A stretch of DNA of 64,000 nt from NCBI RefSeq assembly GCF_000014565.1, contig NC_008268.1, positions 4,216,001 to 4,280,000 of the forward strand, written 5' to 3'. This DNA is from Rhodococcus jostii RHA1 (lineage in GTDB: Bacteria > Actinomycetota > Actinomycetes > Mycobacteriales > Mycobacteriaceae). Shown in pieces: positions 16,821-25,682 of the stretch. How positions within the stretch are numbered: position 1 is the first letter of the stretch; each line of letters begins with the position of its first letter. The notes beneath the pieces were generated by a model. That model was not told the DNA's origin, did no database searches, and saw only the letters and a program-made list of their open reading frames with translations. The position numbers and the translations under genes are program-made.

Positions 16821-17738
16821 GTGCCAAAGATCGCGTATTTCGGACCCTCGGGAACCTTCACGGAGATGGCGCTCGCCCAGCTCGAGGCCGCGGGTGCCTT
16901 CGACGGCCCGGTCGAGCGGGTCGCCGCGACCAGTCCGCCCGCCAGCCTGGCCAAGGTGCGCAACGGCGTCGTCGACGGTGCCGTCGTTCCCATCGAGAGC
17001 TCCGTCGAGGGGGCCGTGGTGCCCACCCTCGACTCGCTCGCGCTGGGCGACCGCCTGCAGATCGTGGCCGAGACCGAGCTCGACGTGGCGTTCACGATCC
17101 TCGGCAGGGCCGGCATCGAGCGGCTCGATCAGGTGCGCACCGTGCGGGCGTACCCGGTGGCGGCCGGTCAGGTGCGAATCTGGCTGGAGGAGAACTGCCC
17201 CGGCGCCGATCTGCAGACGGCGTCCTCCAACGCGGGCGCCGCCGAGGACGTTGCGAACGGCCTCGCCGACGCCGCCGTGTCCACCGCCCTCGCGGGCGAA
17301 AGGCTCGGGCTGCGCAGCCTCGCCGACGGGGTGGCGGACGAGAAGAGCGCCCGCACCCGGTTCGTTCTCGTCACCGCGCCGACCCAGGTGCCCGCACGCA
17401 CCGGCGGCGACCGCACGTCGGCCGTGCTCGAACCCCACAACACCCCCGGCTCCCTCGTCGGTGTGCTCTCCGAGTTCGCTACCCGCGGAATCGATCTCAT
17501 CCGGATCGAATCGCGCCCGGTGCGCACCACCCCCGGCTTGTACCGCTTCTTCGTCGACTGCATCGGGCACATCGACGACCCGCTCGTCGCCGAGGCGTTC
17601 CGTGCGCTGCACCGCAAGTCGCACGTGCGGTTCCTCGGGTCCTGGCCCGCGGCGAACCCCAGCGGCCCGCCGCCGCCGTCCGACGGAGACGCAGCGGACT
17701 GGATCGAACGAATCCGTCAGGGAGAGAGGGAATCGTGA
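16821..17738 (+). CDS. pheA: prephenate dehydratase
   Basis: A 305-residue monofunctional prephenate dehydratase converting prephenate to phenylpyruvate in phenylalanine synthesis. IAYFGPSGTFTEMALAQLEA is the typical N-terminus; GAVVPIESSVEGAVVPTLDS carries the substrate-binding ESS; KSARTRFVLVT holds the catalytic T-R-F. The C-terminal ACT domain (SAVLEPHNTPGSLVGVLSEF, ESRPVRTTPGLYRFFVD) binds phenylalanine for feedback control. GTG 16821 aligns with known N-termini, although the frame is open to 16803. The GTG of the next gene overlaps its stop. Confidence 0.95.
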   Translation: MPKIAYFGPSGTFTEMALAQLEAAGAFDGPVERVAATSPPASLAKVRNGVVDGAVVPIESSVEGAVVPTLDSLALGDRLQIVAETELDVAFTILGRAGIERLDQVRTVRAYPVAAGQVRIWLEENCPGADLQTASSNAGAAEDVANGLADAAVSTALAGERLGLRSLADGVADEKSARTRFVLVTAPTQVPARTGGDRTSAVLEPHNTPGSLVGVLSEFATRGIDLIRIESRPVRTTPGLYRFFVDCIGHIDDPLVAEAFRALHRKSHVRFLGSWPAANPSGPPPPSDGDAADWIERIRQGERES

Positions 17739-18406
17739 GCGGCAAGCTGATCCTGGTCCGGCACGGGCAGACCGAGGCCAACGTCGAGCGCAGGCTCGAC
17801 ACCCGGCTGCCCGGTGCCCGGCTGACACCCGAAGGGCTCTCCCAGGCCGAACGGCTGGGCACCGACCTCGCCGCGAAGGCGACGACGGTCGCCCTCGTGT
17901 CCTCGCAGGCACTGCGCGCCCGGCAGACGGCGCGCTTCGTCGAACTCGCGTCGGGCATCGCCGTTCAGGTACGGGAGGGCCTGCACGAGGCCCAGGCCGG
18001 TGAACTCGAGGACCGCAGCGACGAGGAGTCGCACAAGCTGTTCATGAAGACGTTCCACCTGTGGCACACCGGCGAACTGGACGCCCGCGTCCCCGGCGGG
18101 GAATCCGCCCACGACATCCTCGAACGGTATGTCCCGGTCGTGGACTCCCTGCGTGAGCAATACCTCGACGACCCGGCGGAATCGGGAGACGTCGTGCTGG
18201 TCAGCCACGGCGCCGCCATCCGGCTCGTGGCAGCGCAACTCGCCGGGGTGCCCGGGCTGTTCGCCGCCAACAATCATCTGGCCAACACACAGTCGGTCGA
18301 GCTGACACCACTCGCGGGTGGCGGCTGGGAGTGCGTGCGCTGGGGAACCGTCGAGCCACCGTTCGAGCACCGGGTGATCCCCGGCGCCGACGACCCGATG
18401 GGGTGA
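17735..18406 (+). CDS. phosphoglycerate-mutase-like phosphatase
   Basis: A 223-residue histidine phosphatase. LILVRHGQTEANVERRL carries the catalytic RHG, VALVSSQALRARQTA the second Arg, and GDVVLVSHGAAIRLVAAQLA the second His. The position after pheA and the sequence match M. tuberculosis Rv3837c, listed as a phosphoglycerate mutase, but proteins of this length are usually phosphatases of small phosphorylated substrates rather than glycolytic mutases. GTG start in a GTGA overlap with pheA, implying coupling. Substrate unknown. Confidence 0.88.
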   Translation: MSGKLILVRHGQTEANVERRLDTRLPGARLTPEGLSQAERLGTDLAAKATTVALVSSQALRARQTARFVELASGIAVQVREGLHEAQAGELEDRSDEESHKLFMKTFHLWHTGELDARVPGGESAHDILERYVPVVDSLREQYLDDPAESGDVVLVSHGAAIRLVAAQLAGVPGLFAANNHLANTQSVELTPLAGGGWECVRWGTVEPPFEHRVIPGADDPMG

Positions 18407-18470
18407 CGTCGTTGCGTGCACCCTGGGGTTGCGCGACGATGGAGGAAACCGTCCTCGAGGAGTGACGGCG

Positions 18471-19865
18471 GTGGATTGGTTCGTTGGCGATGACTATTCG
18501 CTCGGTCGGCTGCTCGTCACCGAGGGGCTAGCCGCGATCTATCTCGTCGCGTTCGTGGCTGCGAGAAACCAGTTCAGGCCGCTCGTCGGCAGCAACGGGA
18601 TGCTGCCGATCCCGAACTTTCTCCGCGCCGTCACGTTCGGACGTTCACCGAGCATCTTCCATTTCCACTACTCGGACCGATTCTTCGAGGCGGTCTGCTG
18701 GACCGGCGCCGGACTGTCCCTCGCCGCGCTGCTCGGTCTGACACAGGTCATTCCGCTCGCGGCGTGCATGTTCGTGTGGTTCGCCCTGTGGGTGCTGTAC
18801 CTCTCGATCGTCAACGTCTCCCAGATCTGGTACAGCTTCGGCTGGGAGTCGTTGCTGCTCGAGGCGGGTTTCCTCGCGATCTTCCTGGGCAATGCCTCGG
18901 TCGGTCCGCCGATTCTCGTGCTGCTCGTGCTGAGGTGGTTGCTGTTCCGCCTCGAATTCGGCGCCGGGCTGATCAAGATGCGCGGCGACCGATGCTGGAA
19001 GGACCTCACTTGCCTGTACTACCACCACGAAACCCAGCCGATGCCCGGGCCGTTCAGCTGGTATTTCCACCGGCTGCCGAAACCGCTGCACAAGGTGGAG
19101 GTGCTCGGCAACCACTTCGCCCAGTTGGTGGTGCCGTTCGGGCTGTTCGCACCGCAACCGGTCGCTGCCGTGGCCGCGACGATCATGATCGTCACCCAGC
19201 TGTGGCTGGTGGCGAGCGGTAACTTCTCGTGGCTGAACTGGACGACCATCGTGCTGGGACTGTCCGTCATCCCGGACAGCGTGTACGAGAAGGTGCTGCC
19301 CGTCGACGTCCCGGCCGCCGGCGACTCGGCGCCGATGCCCTTCGTCGCGGCGGTGATCGCGGTGACGGCGCTCGTCGTCGTGTTGAGCTACTGGCCGATT
19401 CGCAACTTGATCTCCCACGGGCAGCGCATGAATGCGTCGTTCAACAAGTGGCATTTCGTCAACACGTACGGCGCGTTCGGCAGCATCACCCGGGTGCGTT
19501 ACGAGGTGATCGTGGAGGGCACGTCGGACGCACATGCGAGTGTGCGTTCCGAGTGGAAGGAGTACGAGTTCAAGGGGAAACCGGGAGACGTTCGCCGGCG
19601 GCCGCGCCAGTTCGCGCCGTATCACCTTCGGCTCGACTGGTTGTTCTGGTTCACGGCGATCTCGCCCGGCTACGCCGAACCGTGGTTCCGGGGTTTCGTC
19701 GAGCGGCTGCTGCGGAACGATCGCGACACTCTGAAGCTGTTGCAGTACAACCCGTTCCCGGAGGAGCCGCCGAAACACGTGCGTGCGCGCATGTACCGGT
19801 ACGAGTTCACCACCTGGAAGGAGCGCCGCGAGACCGGCGCATGGTGGAAGCGGCAACCGGTGTAG
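18471..19865 (+). CDS. lipase maturation factor (LMF1)-like membrane protein
   Basis: A ~464-residue polytopic protein. DWFVGDDYSLGRLLVTEGLA opens it, followed by a typical block: FRPLVGSNGMLPIPNFLRAV, YSFGWESLLLEAGFLAIFLG, RLEFGAGLIKMRGDRCWKDL and YYHHETQPMPGPFSWYFHRL. The soluble C-terminus contains FGSITRVRYEVIVEGTSDA and PWFRGFVERLLRNDR. These are hallmarks of the LMF1/LMF2 family, which in animals folds dimeric lipases in the endoplasmic reticulum; bacterial members have no proven role. GAGGAG precedes GTG 18471. The last 59 bases overlap the opposite EspG-like gene. Confidence 0.82.
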   Translation: MDWFVGDDYSLGRLLVTEGLAAIYLVAFVAARNQFRPLVGSNGMLPIPNFLRAVTFGRSPSIFHFHYSDRFFEAVCWTGAGLSLAALLGLTQVIPLAACMFVWFALWVLYLSIVNVSQIWYSFGWESLLLEAGFLAIFLGNASVGPPILVLLVLRWLLFRLEFGAGLIKMRGDRCWKDLTCLYYHHETQPMPGPFSWYFHRLPKPLHKVEVLGNHFAQLVVPFGLFAPQPVAAVAATIMIVTQLWLVASGNFSWLNWTTIVLGLSVIPDSVYEKVLPVDVPAAGDSAPMPFVAAVIAVTALVVVLSYWPIRNLISHGQRMNASFNKWHFVNTYGAFGSITRVRYEVIVEGTSDAHASVRSEWKEYEFKGKPGDVRRRPRQFAPYHLRLDWLFWFTAISPGYAEPWFRGFVERLLRNDRDTLKLLQYNPFPEEPPKHVRARMYRYEFTTWKERRETGAWWKRQPV

Positions 19866-20661
19866 GTCGGCGGAGCCGGTCGGTCAGCGACTCCAGCGCC
19901 TGCCGCAGGCGCTGCGGGGTGCCGGGGCTGAGCGACGACCACGCCACCCCGTGCGCGGAAACACTGGACGTGCCGACGATGCGTCCCGCCGACGTGTCGA
20001 AGACCGTGACGGGCCCACCCACGGGATCGTATCGTCCGTCGCCGTAGACGATTCCGACGATCTCGGCGTAGGTGGTGCAGGCTGCCATCCCGTTGCCGAG
20101 GACGGTCGCGTCGGCCGCCGTCACCCCGAGTGCGGTGAGGGCGGCGGCGAGCGACTTGCCGTCCCCGCCGTGATCGAAGACTTCGCCGAGCTGGACCGTG
20201 GGTGCGTTGACGACGCCGACGTTCATCGGGTCCGCGGCCCCCAGTGCTCCGATGACGGGGGCGAAGATGTCGGCGCCCGCATCCTGGACGACGTACGTGT
20301 CACCGGCGCGCAGGGCCAGCACCGAGAGGGTCTCGCCCCGGGAGATGCACAGCCTCGAGATGCTGCCGTCGACGTACCAGCGCAGGGCGATCTCCCACAG
20401 CGGTCGGGCGAGAACCCGGAGGCGGTCGACGAGTTCGGGGTGAACCCCGCCGCCCGGGAGCAGATCCCGGGCGGCGAGGGTGTCGACGGCGCCGCGGAAC
20501 GCTGCGTCCCTGGCGTCGTACGTGTCGTACCGCGGGATGGCGTCGAGCACCACCGTCAGCACGTCGAGTGCGAGCGTGTCGACGAGATAATCCATTTCGT
20601 CGAGGCTCAGGGTCACCGCCGGGAGGGTCGGTACGCCCGGCTGGGTGCCCAGATCGATCAC
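19807..20661 (-). CDS. EspG-like ESX secretion chaperone
   Basis: A 284-residue protein resembling EspG, the cytosolic chaperone that binds PE-PPE dimers before type VII secretion. It shows TLSLDEMDYLVDTLALDVL, then LARPLWEIALRWYVDGSISR, LCISRGETLSVLALRAGDTY, and near the end GRYDPVGGPVTVFDTSAGRI with a PLGTPQRLRQALESL-like helix (here SPGTPQRLRQALESLT). The GTG overlaps the PPE stop as GTGA. The order PE, PPE, EspG is the standard substrate-chaperone layout, which strengthens the call. The 3' end runs 59 bp into the convergent LMF1-like gene. Confidence 0.78.
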   Translation of the reverse strand: MIDLGTQPGVPTLPAVTLSLDEMDYLVDTLALDVLTVVLDAIPRYDTYDARDAAFRGAVDTLAARDLLPGGGVHPELVDRLRVLARPLWEIALRWYVDGSISRLCISRGETLSVLALRAGDTYVVQDAGADIFAPVIGALGAADPMNVGVVNAPTVQLGEVFDHGGDGKSLAAALTALGVTAADATVLGNGMAACTTYAEIVGIVYGDGRYDPVGGPVTVFDTSAGRIVGTSSVSAHGVAWSSLSPGTPQRLRQALESLTDRLRRPTPVAASTMRRSRGAPSRW

Positions 20662-21854
20662 CGTCCGGACTCCCGGTGGTCGGGGTTCGCGCCGATGACC
20701 GACGGAATGACGGTGCGCCCGTCGGAGAAGTGCTCGAAGTTCTTCAGGTAGTCGGGGGTCTCCCGCTCGTCCTCGTCCTGTGAACCCGCCCCCGCCGCGC
20801 CGCGCCCGACCGTCATCGGTCCGCTACCGGTGGTGCCGCGCGCCGCCGCAGCCGGGTTCACTTCGGCGCGAACGTCTCCGATCACCCCGCCGGGTGCCGT
20901 TGCCGGTGCGCCGGGCCGCGCGCCCTGGCCGCCGTCCGTCTTGCCCCAGCCTTCGGGCAGGGTCGCCCCGCCTGCGGCGCCGGCGCCGATCGCACCGACC
21001 GAGGTGCGGGCTGCCGCAGCGCTGGTCGAGGCGGAGCCGCCGCCGTACGCGCCACCGGACATCATCGGCGCGCCGCCCACCATCGGCGTGACGCCGCCAC
21101 CGGTGACCGCGGACAGCGCCGCGCCACCGATGTTGCTCGCCGCCGACGTGGCGGTGGAGACCGTGGTGCCCGCGATGCTGCCGACCTGCGACGCGGCCGT
21201 GGTGACGGCCGGGTTCTGGCCGGCGGCCATCATGGCGGCAGCCGCGGCACGGGTCGGATCGAATTCACCGTCGGACGGGATTTCGTCGAACGTCCCGACC
21301 TCCTTCGAATCGGCCTTCGTGACGATCCGAGGGGGCTGCCTGTACGTGCGCTCGAGCGCCAGGATGTTCGACGCGGCCTCGTAACCCTCCATCACGAGAC
21401 CGGCGCGAATGTCCATCGCGCGGTCCGCGGCTTCCGCGGCCGCGGCGGTGCCGTTGAGCGCCCCACCCGTCGAATACGCGGTGGCCTTCGCGGTCTTCAC
21501 GGCGACGATCTCGGGGATGCTGGGCATGATGAGCGCGGCAGTGGTGTAGGCGCCCGCTTCGAGCCCCGCCTTCGCTGCGGTGTCCGCGGCGAGCTCGGCG
21601 CATTCGGCGGTCCACACCGTGAACGGCGTGATCTTCGCGAGCGCCGCGGCCGCCGAGACACCCTGCCAGCCGGCCGCGAGTTCGGCCATCACGCGGACCA
21701 GTGTGAGGTTGGCGTCGACGAAGCTCGTGGACAGCGCCGTCCACGCCGCGCTCGCCACGCTCAGCGGCACCGGGCCCGCGCCTGCGGCGAGGGTGGTCGA
21801 GTTGACGGTCGCCCCTCGGGGCAACCAGATGACACCTGTCAGTCCCATGGTCAT
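20658..21854 (-). CDS. PPE family protein
   Basis: A 398-residue PPE-like protein. After MTMGLTGVIWLPRGATVNST comes a helical domain with AAWTALSTSFVDANLTLVRV and AGWQGVSAAAALAKITPFTV (the WxG turn), then PEIVAVKTAKATAYSTGGAL. The second half is an Ala/Gly/Thr-rich low-complexity tail, ending DYLKNFEHFSDG. The N-terminus departs from the mycobacterial PPE motif. AGGAG lies eight bases before ATG 21854, so the longer frame to 22259 is rejected. It should pair with the PE protein 34 bp upstream for export through an ESX system, none of whose core genes are in this window. Confidence 0.82.
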   Translation of the reverse strand: MTMGLTGVIWLPRGATVNSTTLAAGAGPVPLSVASAAWTALSTSFVDANLTLVRVMAELAAGWQGVSAAAALAKITPFTVWTAECAELAADTAAKAGLEAGAYTTAALIMPSIPEIVAVKTAKATAYSTGGALNGTAAAAEAADRAMDIRAGLVMEGYEAASNILALERTYRQPPRIVTKADSKEVGTFDEIPSDGEFDPTRAAAAAMMAAGQNPAVTTAASQVGSIAGTTVSTATSAASNIGGAALSAVTGGGVTPMVGGAPMMSGGAYGGGSASTSAAAARTSVGAIGAGAAGGATLPEGWGKTDGGQGARPGAPATAPGGVIGDVRAEVNPAAAARGTTGSGPMTVGRGAAGAGSQDEDERETPDYLKNFEHFSDGRTVIPSVIGANPDHRESGR

Positions 21855-21888
21855 GCTTGATCTCCTAGTGGTCTCGAGGCGCCGGCCG

Positions 21889-22194
21889 TCACATGCCCGC
21901 AGCGAGGGACGCGCCGAGCGCGAGGTCCTCGGCGACATACAGCGCGGCCTGGGTGCGGAGCGTGTTCGCGGTCTCGCGCATCTCGAGAATGCCCTGGGCG
22001 ACAGCGGGAGTGAACGTGTTGGCCACGGTGTCGAAGTAACCGGCCGCGTGCAGAGACACCTCTTCGCTCCCGGAGGGGAGCACGCGGATGGCCGCGGAGT
22101 TGAGAGCGACCGCGGTCTCGAGACGCGCGGCGAGCGCGTCGAGTTCCACGGCGGCGGCGACAAGAGCTTCAGGTGCGACGTGCAGAGCTGGCAT
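21889..22194 (-). CDS. PE family protein
   Basis: A 101-residue PE-type protein: MPALHVAPEALVAAAVELDA, LETAVALNSAAIRVLPSGSE, then FDTVANTFTPAVAQGILEMR and TQAALYVAEDLALGAS. The two long helices pair with a PPE partner, and YVAED fits the YxxxD/E export signal of type VII substrates near the end of helix 2. It has no extra C-terminal domain. The first gene of the PE-PPE-EspG unit. It differs from mycobacterial PE proteins in details but the length, signal and neighbours agree. Confidence 0.82.
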   Translation of the reverse strand: MPALHVAPEALVAAAVELDALAARLETAVALNSAAIRVLPSGSEEVSLHAAGYFDTVANTFTPAVAQGILEMRETANTLRTQAALYVAEDLALGASLAAGM

Positions 22195-22343
22195 GGCGTC
22201 GAACTCCTTCTTGACCTAGGCAGGCGGAAGGCAGTTGCCCCCCGGCAAACGAACTGCATGTGCAGCTGTCCCTACACACTTGGACGCTGCAACGCGCTCT
22301 TCGTTTCCCCCCGATCCCGAGAATTTCTTCTCGGGAAAACCGT

Positions 22344-22682
22344 TCATCCCCAGCCGAGCTCGTGCAAGCGATCTTCTTCTATCCCGAAGTAGTGCGCAAC
22401 CTCGTGTATCACGGTGACGGCCACCTCGTGGACGACTTCCTCCTCCGAACTGCAGATTTCGAGGAGGGCGTCGCGATAGACGGTAATCGTATCGGGCAGC
22501 GATCCGCCGTAATGGCTGTCCCGTTCCGTCAGCGCGATCCCGTGGTAGAGGCCCAGAAGATAGGGGTCCTCGTCGTTGCGGTCGTCGACGAGGACGACGA
22601 CATTGTCGATCGCGGCCGCGAGCTGGGGTGGGATCAGATCGAGTGCGTCGCCCACCAATTCCTCGAATCGGTCGGGCGTCAT
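22344..22682 (-). CDS. mini-metallopeptidase (zincin-like)
   Basis: A 112-residue protein, too small for a classical peptidase. TVIHEVAHYFGIEEDRLHEL carries HExxHxxGxxD, a metzincin-type zinc site, and GLYHGIALTERDSHYGGSLP precedes it. It matches Rv3836 and the metallopeptidase-family domain shared by many actinobacteria and proteobacteria; no substrate is known. ATG 22682 lies just inside the end of the septum-formation gene (22696) on the same strand, and a GTG at 22694 is possible. Likely cotranscribed with it. Confidence 0.85.
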   Translation of the reverse strand: MTPDRFEELVGDALDLIPPQLAAAIDNVVVLVDDRNDEDPYLLGLYHGIALTERDSHYGGSLPDTITVYRDALLEICSSEEEVVHEVAVTVIHEVAHYFGIEEDRLHELGWG

Positions 22683-22695
22683 GCTCACCGCCACA

Positions 22696-23802
22696 TCAGT
22701 TCCCGGGGACCGGAGCTGCGCCGGGAAGCGGCGTCGGCATCGACCTGCCCTCCGGAACCGGCGGCGGCGGCACGGGCGCCGCGCCGTTGATGAGGATCTC
22801 GCCCTTCGCCGAACCGGTGATGGTCGAGAAGCCGCCGGCGTCGGTCTCCTTGCCCACCGAGCAGTTCACCCGCCTGCTGCCCGCGAGCCAGCTGTCGAGT
22901 TCCAGGTTGTCCCAGAACAGCGTGAGCGTCTTGTTCCGCAACGCGTCGGCGGAACCGAGGTACTCGTTGGCGGCCTGCGTGCACACACCCTCGAGGTACT
23001 TGTCCTGGTCTTCGACGGTCGGCATCGACGAGGGGAACTGGGTGGCCAGGTCGACGACGGAGATGACCTCGAAGGCGTGCGGTTGCGCGCAGCCGACGGG
23101 ATCGGTGGGCACGTTCTGGTTGATGCCGATGCAGGTGCCCGGATCCCAGATGTTGGATTGGTCCTGCTCGGCCACCTTGCCGGCGAACGGCAGCAACGTC
23201 CCTGCGGTGCTGGAGAATTGGAGGCCGCACCGCAGTGTGCGCTCGCCCGCCGCCCAACCGGACTCGCTGGGGAACATGAGACCCACGCTGAACTTGCCGT
23301 ACGGATCGAACTTCGCGCCGAGGTAGGTATCGACGGCGGGCACACAGTGTTCGTCGCGCAGCGCGGCGAACCGCAGCGCACCCGGGTAACGCGAACCCGG
23401 ACCGAACTCGGCACCCGGATACACACTGAGATCCAGCGGCGCCGCCACCTCGAACCGGTGTTCCTCCGAGCAGTCGACCTTCGCGACGTCCTTCCGGTCT
23501 TCCTGCGGATCGTTCGACGGCGTCCAGTCGAGGCAGTCGCCTGCCGCCGCCGAAGCGAACGCGTCGCCCTCCACCGAACCCGTCGCCTGCGGTCCGGCAC
23601 CGGTCGAGTGCGCGGGGAGGTTCTCGCTGCGGTTGAAACCGCCGGCGATCGCGAACGTCGCGATCGCCGCCACCACGGCACCTGCCGCGACGGCCGCGAG
23701 CGCGCGACGCGTCGTGGTCGCGGACATGCTGCGGGGCGCCTTCTCCGGTTGCCCGGCATTCTTCGGCTGGGGTTCGGCGCCGTTCGACTGATCTGAGGAC
23801 AT
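22696..23802 (-). CDS. septum-formation family membrane protein
   Basis: A 368-residue protein with one membrane helix at residues ~32-52 (ALAAVAAGAVVAAIATFAIA) and a large external domain. Repeated CxxW-like modules (AAAGDCLDWTPS, VDCSEEHRFEVAAPLDLS; ICIGINQ-like GTCIGINQNVPTDPVGCAQPHAFEVISVVDL) fit the septum_form family and Rv3835, which sits in the same place beside serS. A proline-rich tail ends the protein. ATG 23802 is the first sensible start. The role in septation is from the family name and not proven; the cysteines suggest disulfides. Confidence 0.8.
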   Translation of the reverse strand: MSSDQSNGAEPQPKNAGQPEKAPRSMSATTTRRALAAVAAGAVVAAIATFAIAGGFNRSENLPAHSTGAGPQATGSVEGDAFASAAAGDCLDWTPSNDPQEDRKDVAKVDCSEEHRFEVAAPLDLSVYPGAEFGPGSRYPGALRFAALRDEHCVPAVDTYLGAKFDPYGKFSVGLMFPSESGWAAGERTLRCGLQFSSTAGTLLPFAGKVAEQDQSNIWDPGTCIGINQNVPTDPVGCAQPHAFEVISVVDLATQFPSSMPTVEDQDKYLEGVCTQAANEYLGSADALRNKTLTLFWDNLELDSWLAGSRRVNCSVGKETDAGGFSTITGSAKGEILINGAAPVPPPPVPEGRSMPTPLPGAAPVPGN

Positions 23803-23883
23803 CGATTTCCATAATGCCTGTTCCGATCGTGGAAGCAGAACAACTCCCGCAATCGGCTCGAACCTGGCGTAACTTCGACGACC

Positions 23884-24303
23884 ATGAGTGACGATCCTCA
23901 GCAGTCCGCCGAGCCGGTGGATCCTGAACTGCAAGAGCTCGCCGGGCGCGTGTTCGACACGGCACGATCCGGTGACGCCGTGTCCTTGGCCACGTACCTC
24001 GACGCGGGCGTCCCGGTGAACCTGGCCAATCAGAACGGCGACACCCTGGTGATGCTGGCCGCCTACCACGGTCACGCCGAGACCGTTCAGGTCCTGATCG
24101 ACCGCGGCGCCGACGTCGACCGCCTCAACGACAAGGGGCAATCTCCGCTGGCAGGGGCGCTGTTCAAGGGTGAGGACGCCGTTGTGCGGACCCTCGTCGC
24201 CGGTGGCGCCGACGCCACGGCCGGCCACCCGACCGCCGTCGACGCCGCCCGCATGTTCGGCCGCGAGGACCTTCTGAGCCTGCTCGAACCGAAACCGGAG
24301 TGA
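23884..24303 (+). CDS. ankyrin-repeat protein
   Basis: A 139-residue soluble protein made of about three ankyrin repeats: DAGVPVNLANQNGDTLVMLA, AYHGHAETVQVLIDRGADVD and RLNDKGQSPLAGALFKGEDA, the last followed by VRTLVAGGADATAGHPTAVD. Ankyrin repeats bind proteins; the partner is unknown. There is no signal peptide, so it is cytoplasmic. It lies 33 bp upstream of serS on the same strand and may be read with it. Divergent from the septum-formation gene across 81 bp. Confidence 0.85.
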   Translation: MSDDPQQSAEPVDPELQELAGRVFDTARSGDAVSLATYLDAGVPVNLANQNGDTLVMLAAYHGHAETVQVLIDRGADVDRLNDKGQSPLAGALFKGEDAVVRTLVAGGADATAGHPTAVDAARMFGREDLLSLLEPKPE

Positions 24304-24336
24304 GCCGCTCAGCGGCGCCCGGTAGGGTTTGAAGCC

Positions 24337-25593
24337 GTGATTGACCTGAAGTTCCTCCGCGAGAACCCCGACGCCGTCCGCGAGTCGCAGCGCACCCGTG
24401 GCGAAGATCCCGCCCTGGTCGACGCATTGCTCGAGGCCGACGCGTCCCGGCGCGCCGCCGTTCTCGCCGGCGACAACCTGCGTGCCGAGCAGAAGGCGTT
24501 CGGCAAGAAGGTCGGGCAGGCGTCCCCGGAGGAACGTCCGGCGCTGCTCGAGGGCTCCAAGGAACTAGCGGCCAAGGTCAAGCAGGCCGAGGCCGAGCAG
24601 CACGAGGCGCAGGCCGCGCTCGACGCCGCGCACCGGGCGATCTCCAACGTCGTCCAGGAGGGCGCACCCGCGGGCGGCGAGGACGACTTCGTCACCCTCG
24701 AGACGGTCGGCGACATTCCCGCGTTCGACTTCGAACCCAAGGACCACCTCGAGCTGGGTGAGTCGCTGGGGCTGATCGACATGGAGCGCGGCGCGAAGGT
24801 TTCCGGCGCCCGCTTCTACTTCCTCACCGGCTTCGGCGCGATGTTGCAGCTGGGAATGTTGCAGCTGGCCGCGCAGAAGGCGATGGCCAACGGCTTCCAG
24901 ATGATGATCCCACCGGTGCTGGTACGGCCGGAGATCATGGCGGGAACCGGGTTCCTCGGCGCCCACGCGGACGAGGTCTACCACCTCGCCGACGACGACC
25001 TGTACCTCGTCGGCACGTCCGAGGTCCCGCTCGCCGGGTACCACTCGGGCGAGATCCTCGACCTCGCCGACGGCCCCAAGCGGTACGCAGGCTGGTCGAC
25101 GTGCTTCCGCCGCGAGGCCGGCAGCTACGGCAAGGACACCCGCGGCATCATCCGGGTCCACCAGTTCGACAAGGTGGAGATGTTCACGTACTGCAAGCCC
25201 GAGGACGCCGACGCCGAGCACCAGCGACTGCTCGCGTGGGAGCGCGAGATGCTCGCCGCCATCGACGTGCCCTACCGGGTGATCGACGTGGCCGGCGGCG
25301 ACCTGGGGTCGTCGGCGGCCCGCAAATTCGACTGCGAGGCCTGGGTGCCCACGCAGCAGGCGTACCGCGAGCTCACCTCGACGTCCAACTGCACGACGTT
25401 CCAGGCGCGTCGTCTCGGTGTCCGGTACCGCGACGAGAACGGGAAGCCGCAGACGGCCGCGACCCTCAACGGCACCCTCGCCACCACCCGGTGGATCGTC
25501 GCCATCCTGGAGAACCACCAGCAGTCCGACGGCACCGTCCGGGTGCCCGAGGCACTCGTGCCGTTCGTGGGGACGGATGTCCTGAAGCCATAA
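24337..25593 (+). CDS. serS: seryl-tRNA synthetase
   Basis: A 418-residue class II synthetase charging tRNA-Ser (and tRNA-Sec where present). The N-terminal helical hairpin ([20 protein letters not shown] to about residue 100) binds the tRNA variable arm. The catalytic part includes [17 protein letters not shown], motif 2 [20 protein letters not shown] and motif 3 [18 protein letters not shown]. Full length. GTG start at 24337. No T-box leader is visible in the short gap upstream. Confidence 0.97.
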   Translation: MIDLKFLRENPDAVRESQRTRGEDPALVDALLEADASRRAAVLAGDNLRAEQKAFGKKVGQASPEERPALLEGSKELAAKVKQAEAEQHEAQAALDAAHRAISNVVQEGAPAGGEDDFVTLETVGDIPAFDFEPKDHLELGESLGLIDMERGAKVSGARFYFLTGFGAMLQLGMLQLAAQKAMANGFQMMIPPVLVRPEIMAGTGFLGAHADEVYHLADDDLYLVGTSEVPLAGYHSGEILDLADGPKRYAGWSTCFRREAGSYGKDTRGIIRVHQFDKVEMFTYCKPEDADAEHQRLLAWEREMLAAIDVPYRVIDVAGGDLGSSAARKFDCEAWVPTQQAYRELTSTSNCTTFQARRLGVRYRDENGKPQTAATLNGTLATTRWIVAILENHQQSDGTVRVPEALVPFVGTDVLKP

Positions 25594-25608
25594 AAGCAGG
25601 CCCAGGGT

Positions 25609-25627
25609 TTTGGGAAGGCTACCCTTG
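25609..25627 (+). promoter_or_regulatory. weak second IdeR-like site
   Basis: TTTGGGAAGGCTACCCTTG matches the IdeR consensus at 13 of 19 positions, including the AGGCTA core and a CCT right arm. It lies 33 bp upstream of the better box at 25642-25660. It may form a tandem operator with it, or be chance. Confidence 0.35.
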
Positions 25628-25641
25628 CGCGAATTCCGAAA

Positions 25642-25660
25642 TGATGTAACCCTTACCTAA
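25642..25660 (+). promoter_or_regulatory. IdeR-like box upstream of bfd
   Basis: TGATGTAACCCTTACCTAA matches the IdeR consensus at 14 of 19 positions and differs from the box at 15985 at only two bases. It lies 22 bp upstream of the bfd start codon, so it overlaps the likely promoter. Iron-responsive repression of bfd, and perhaps bfr, is inferred. Confidence 0.7.
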
Positions 25661-25682
25661 TCGAGTCGGTAAGGAGCTCCAC

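Noticed and set aside
19807..19865. Frameshift or assembly error where the LMF1-like and EspG-like genes overlap
   Set aside because: Both frames remain open with sensible C-termini; convergent overlap of 59 bp is acceptable in this genome type.
24303..24337. T-box or riboswitch upstream of serS
   Set aside because: Only 33 bp lie between the ankyrin gene and serS, too few for a leader element.
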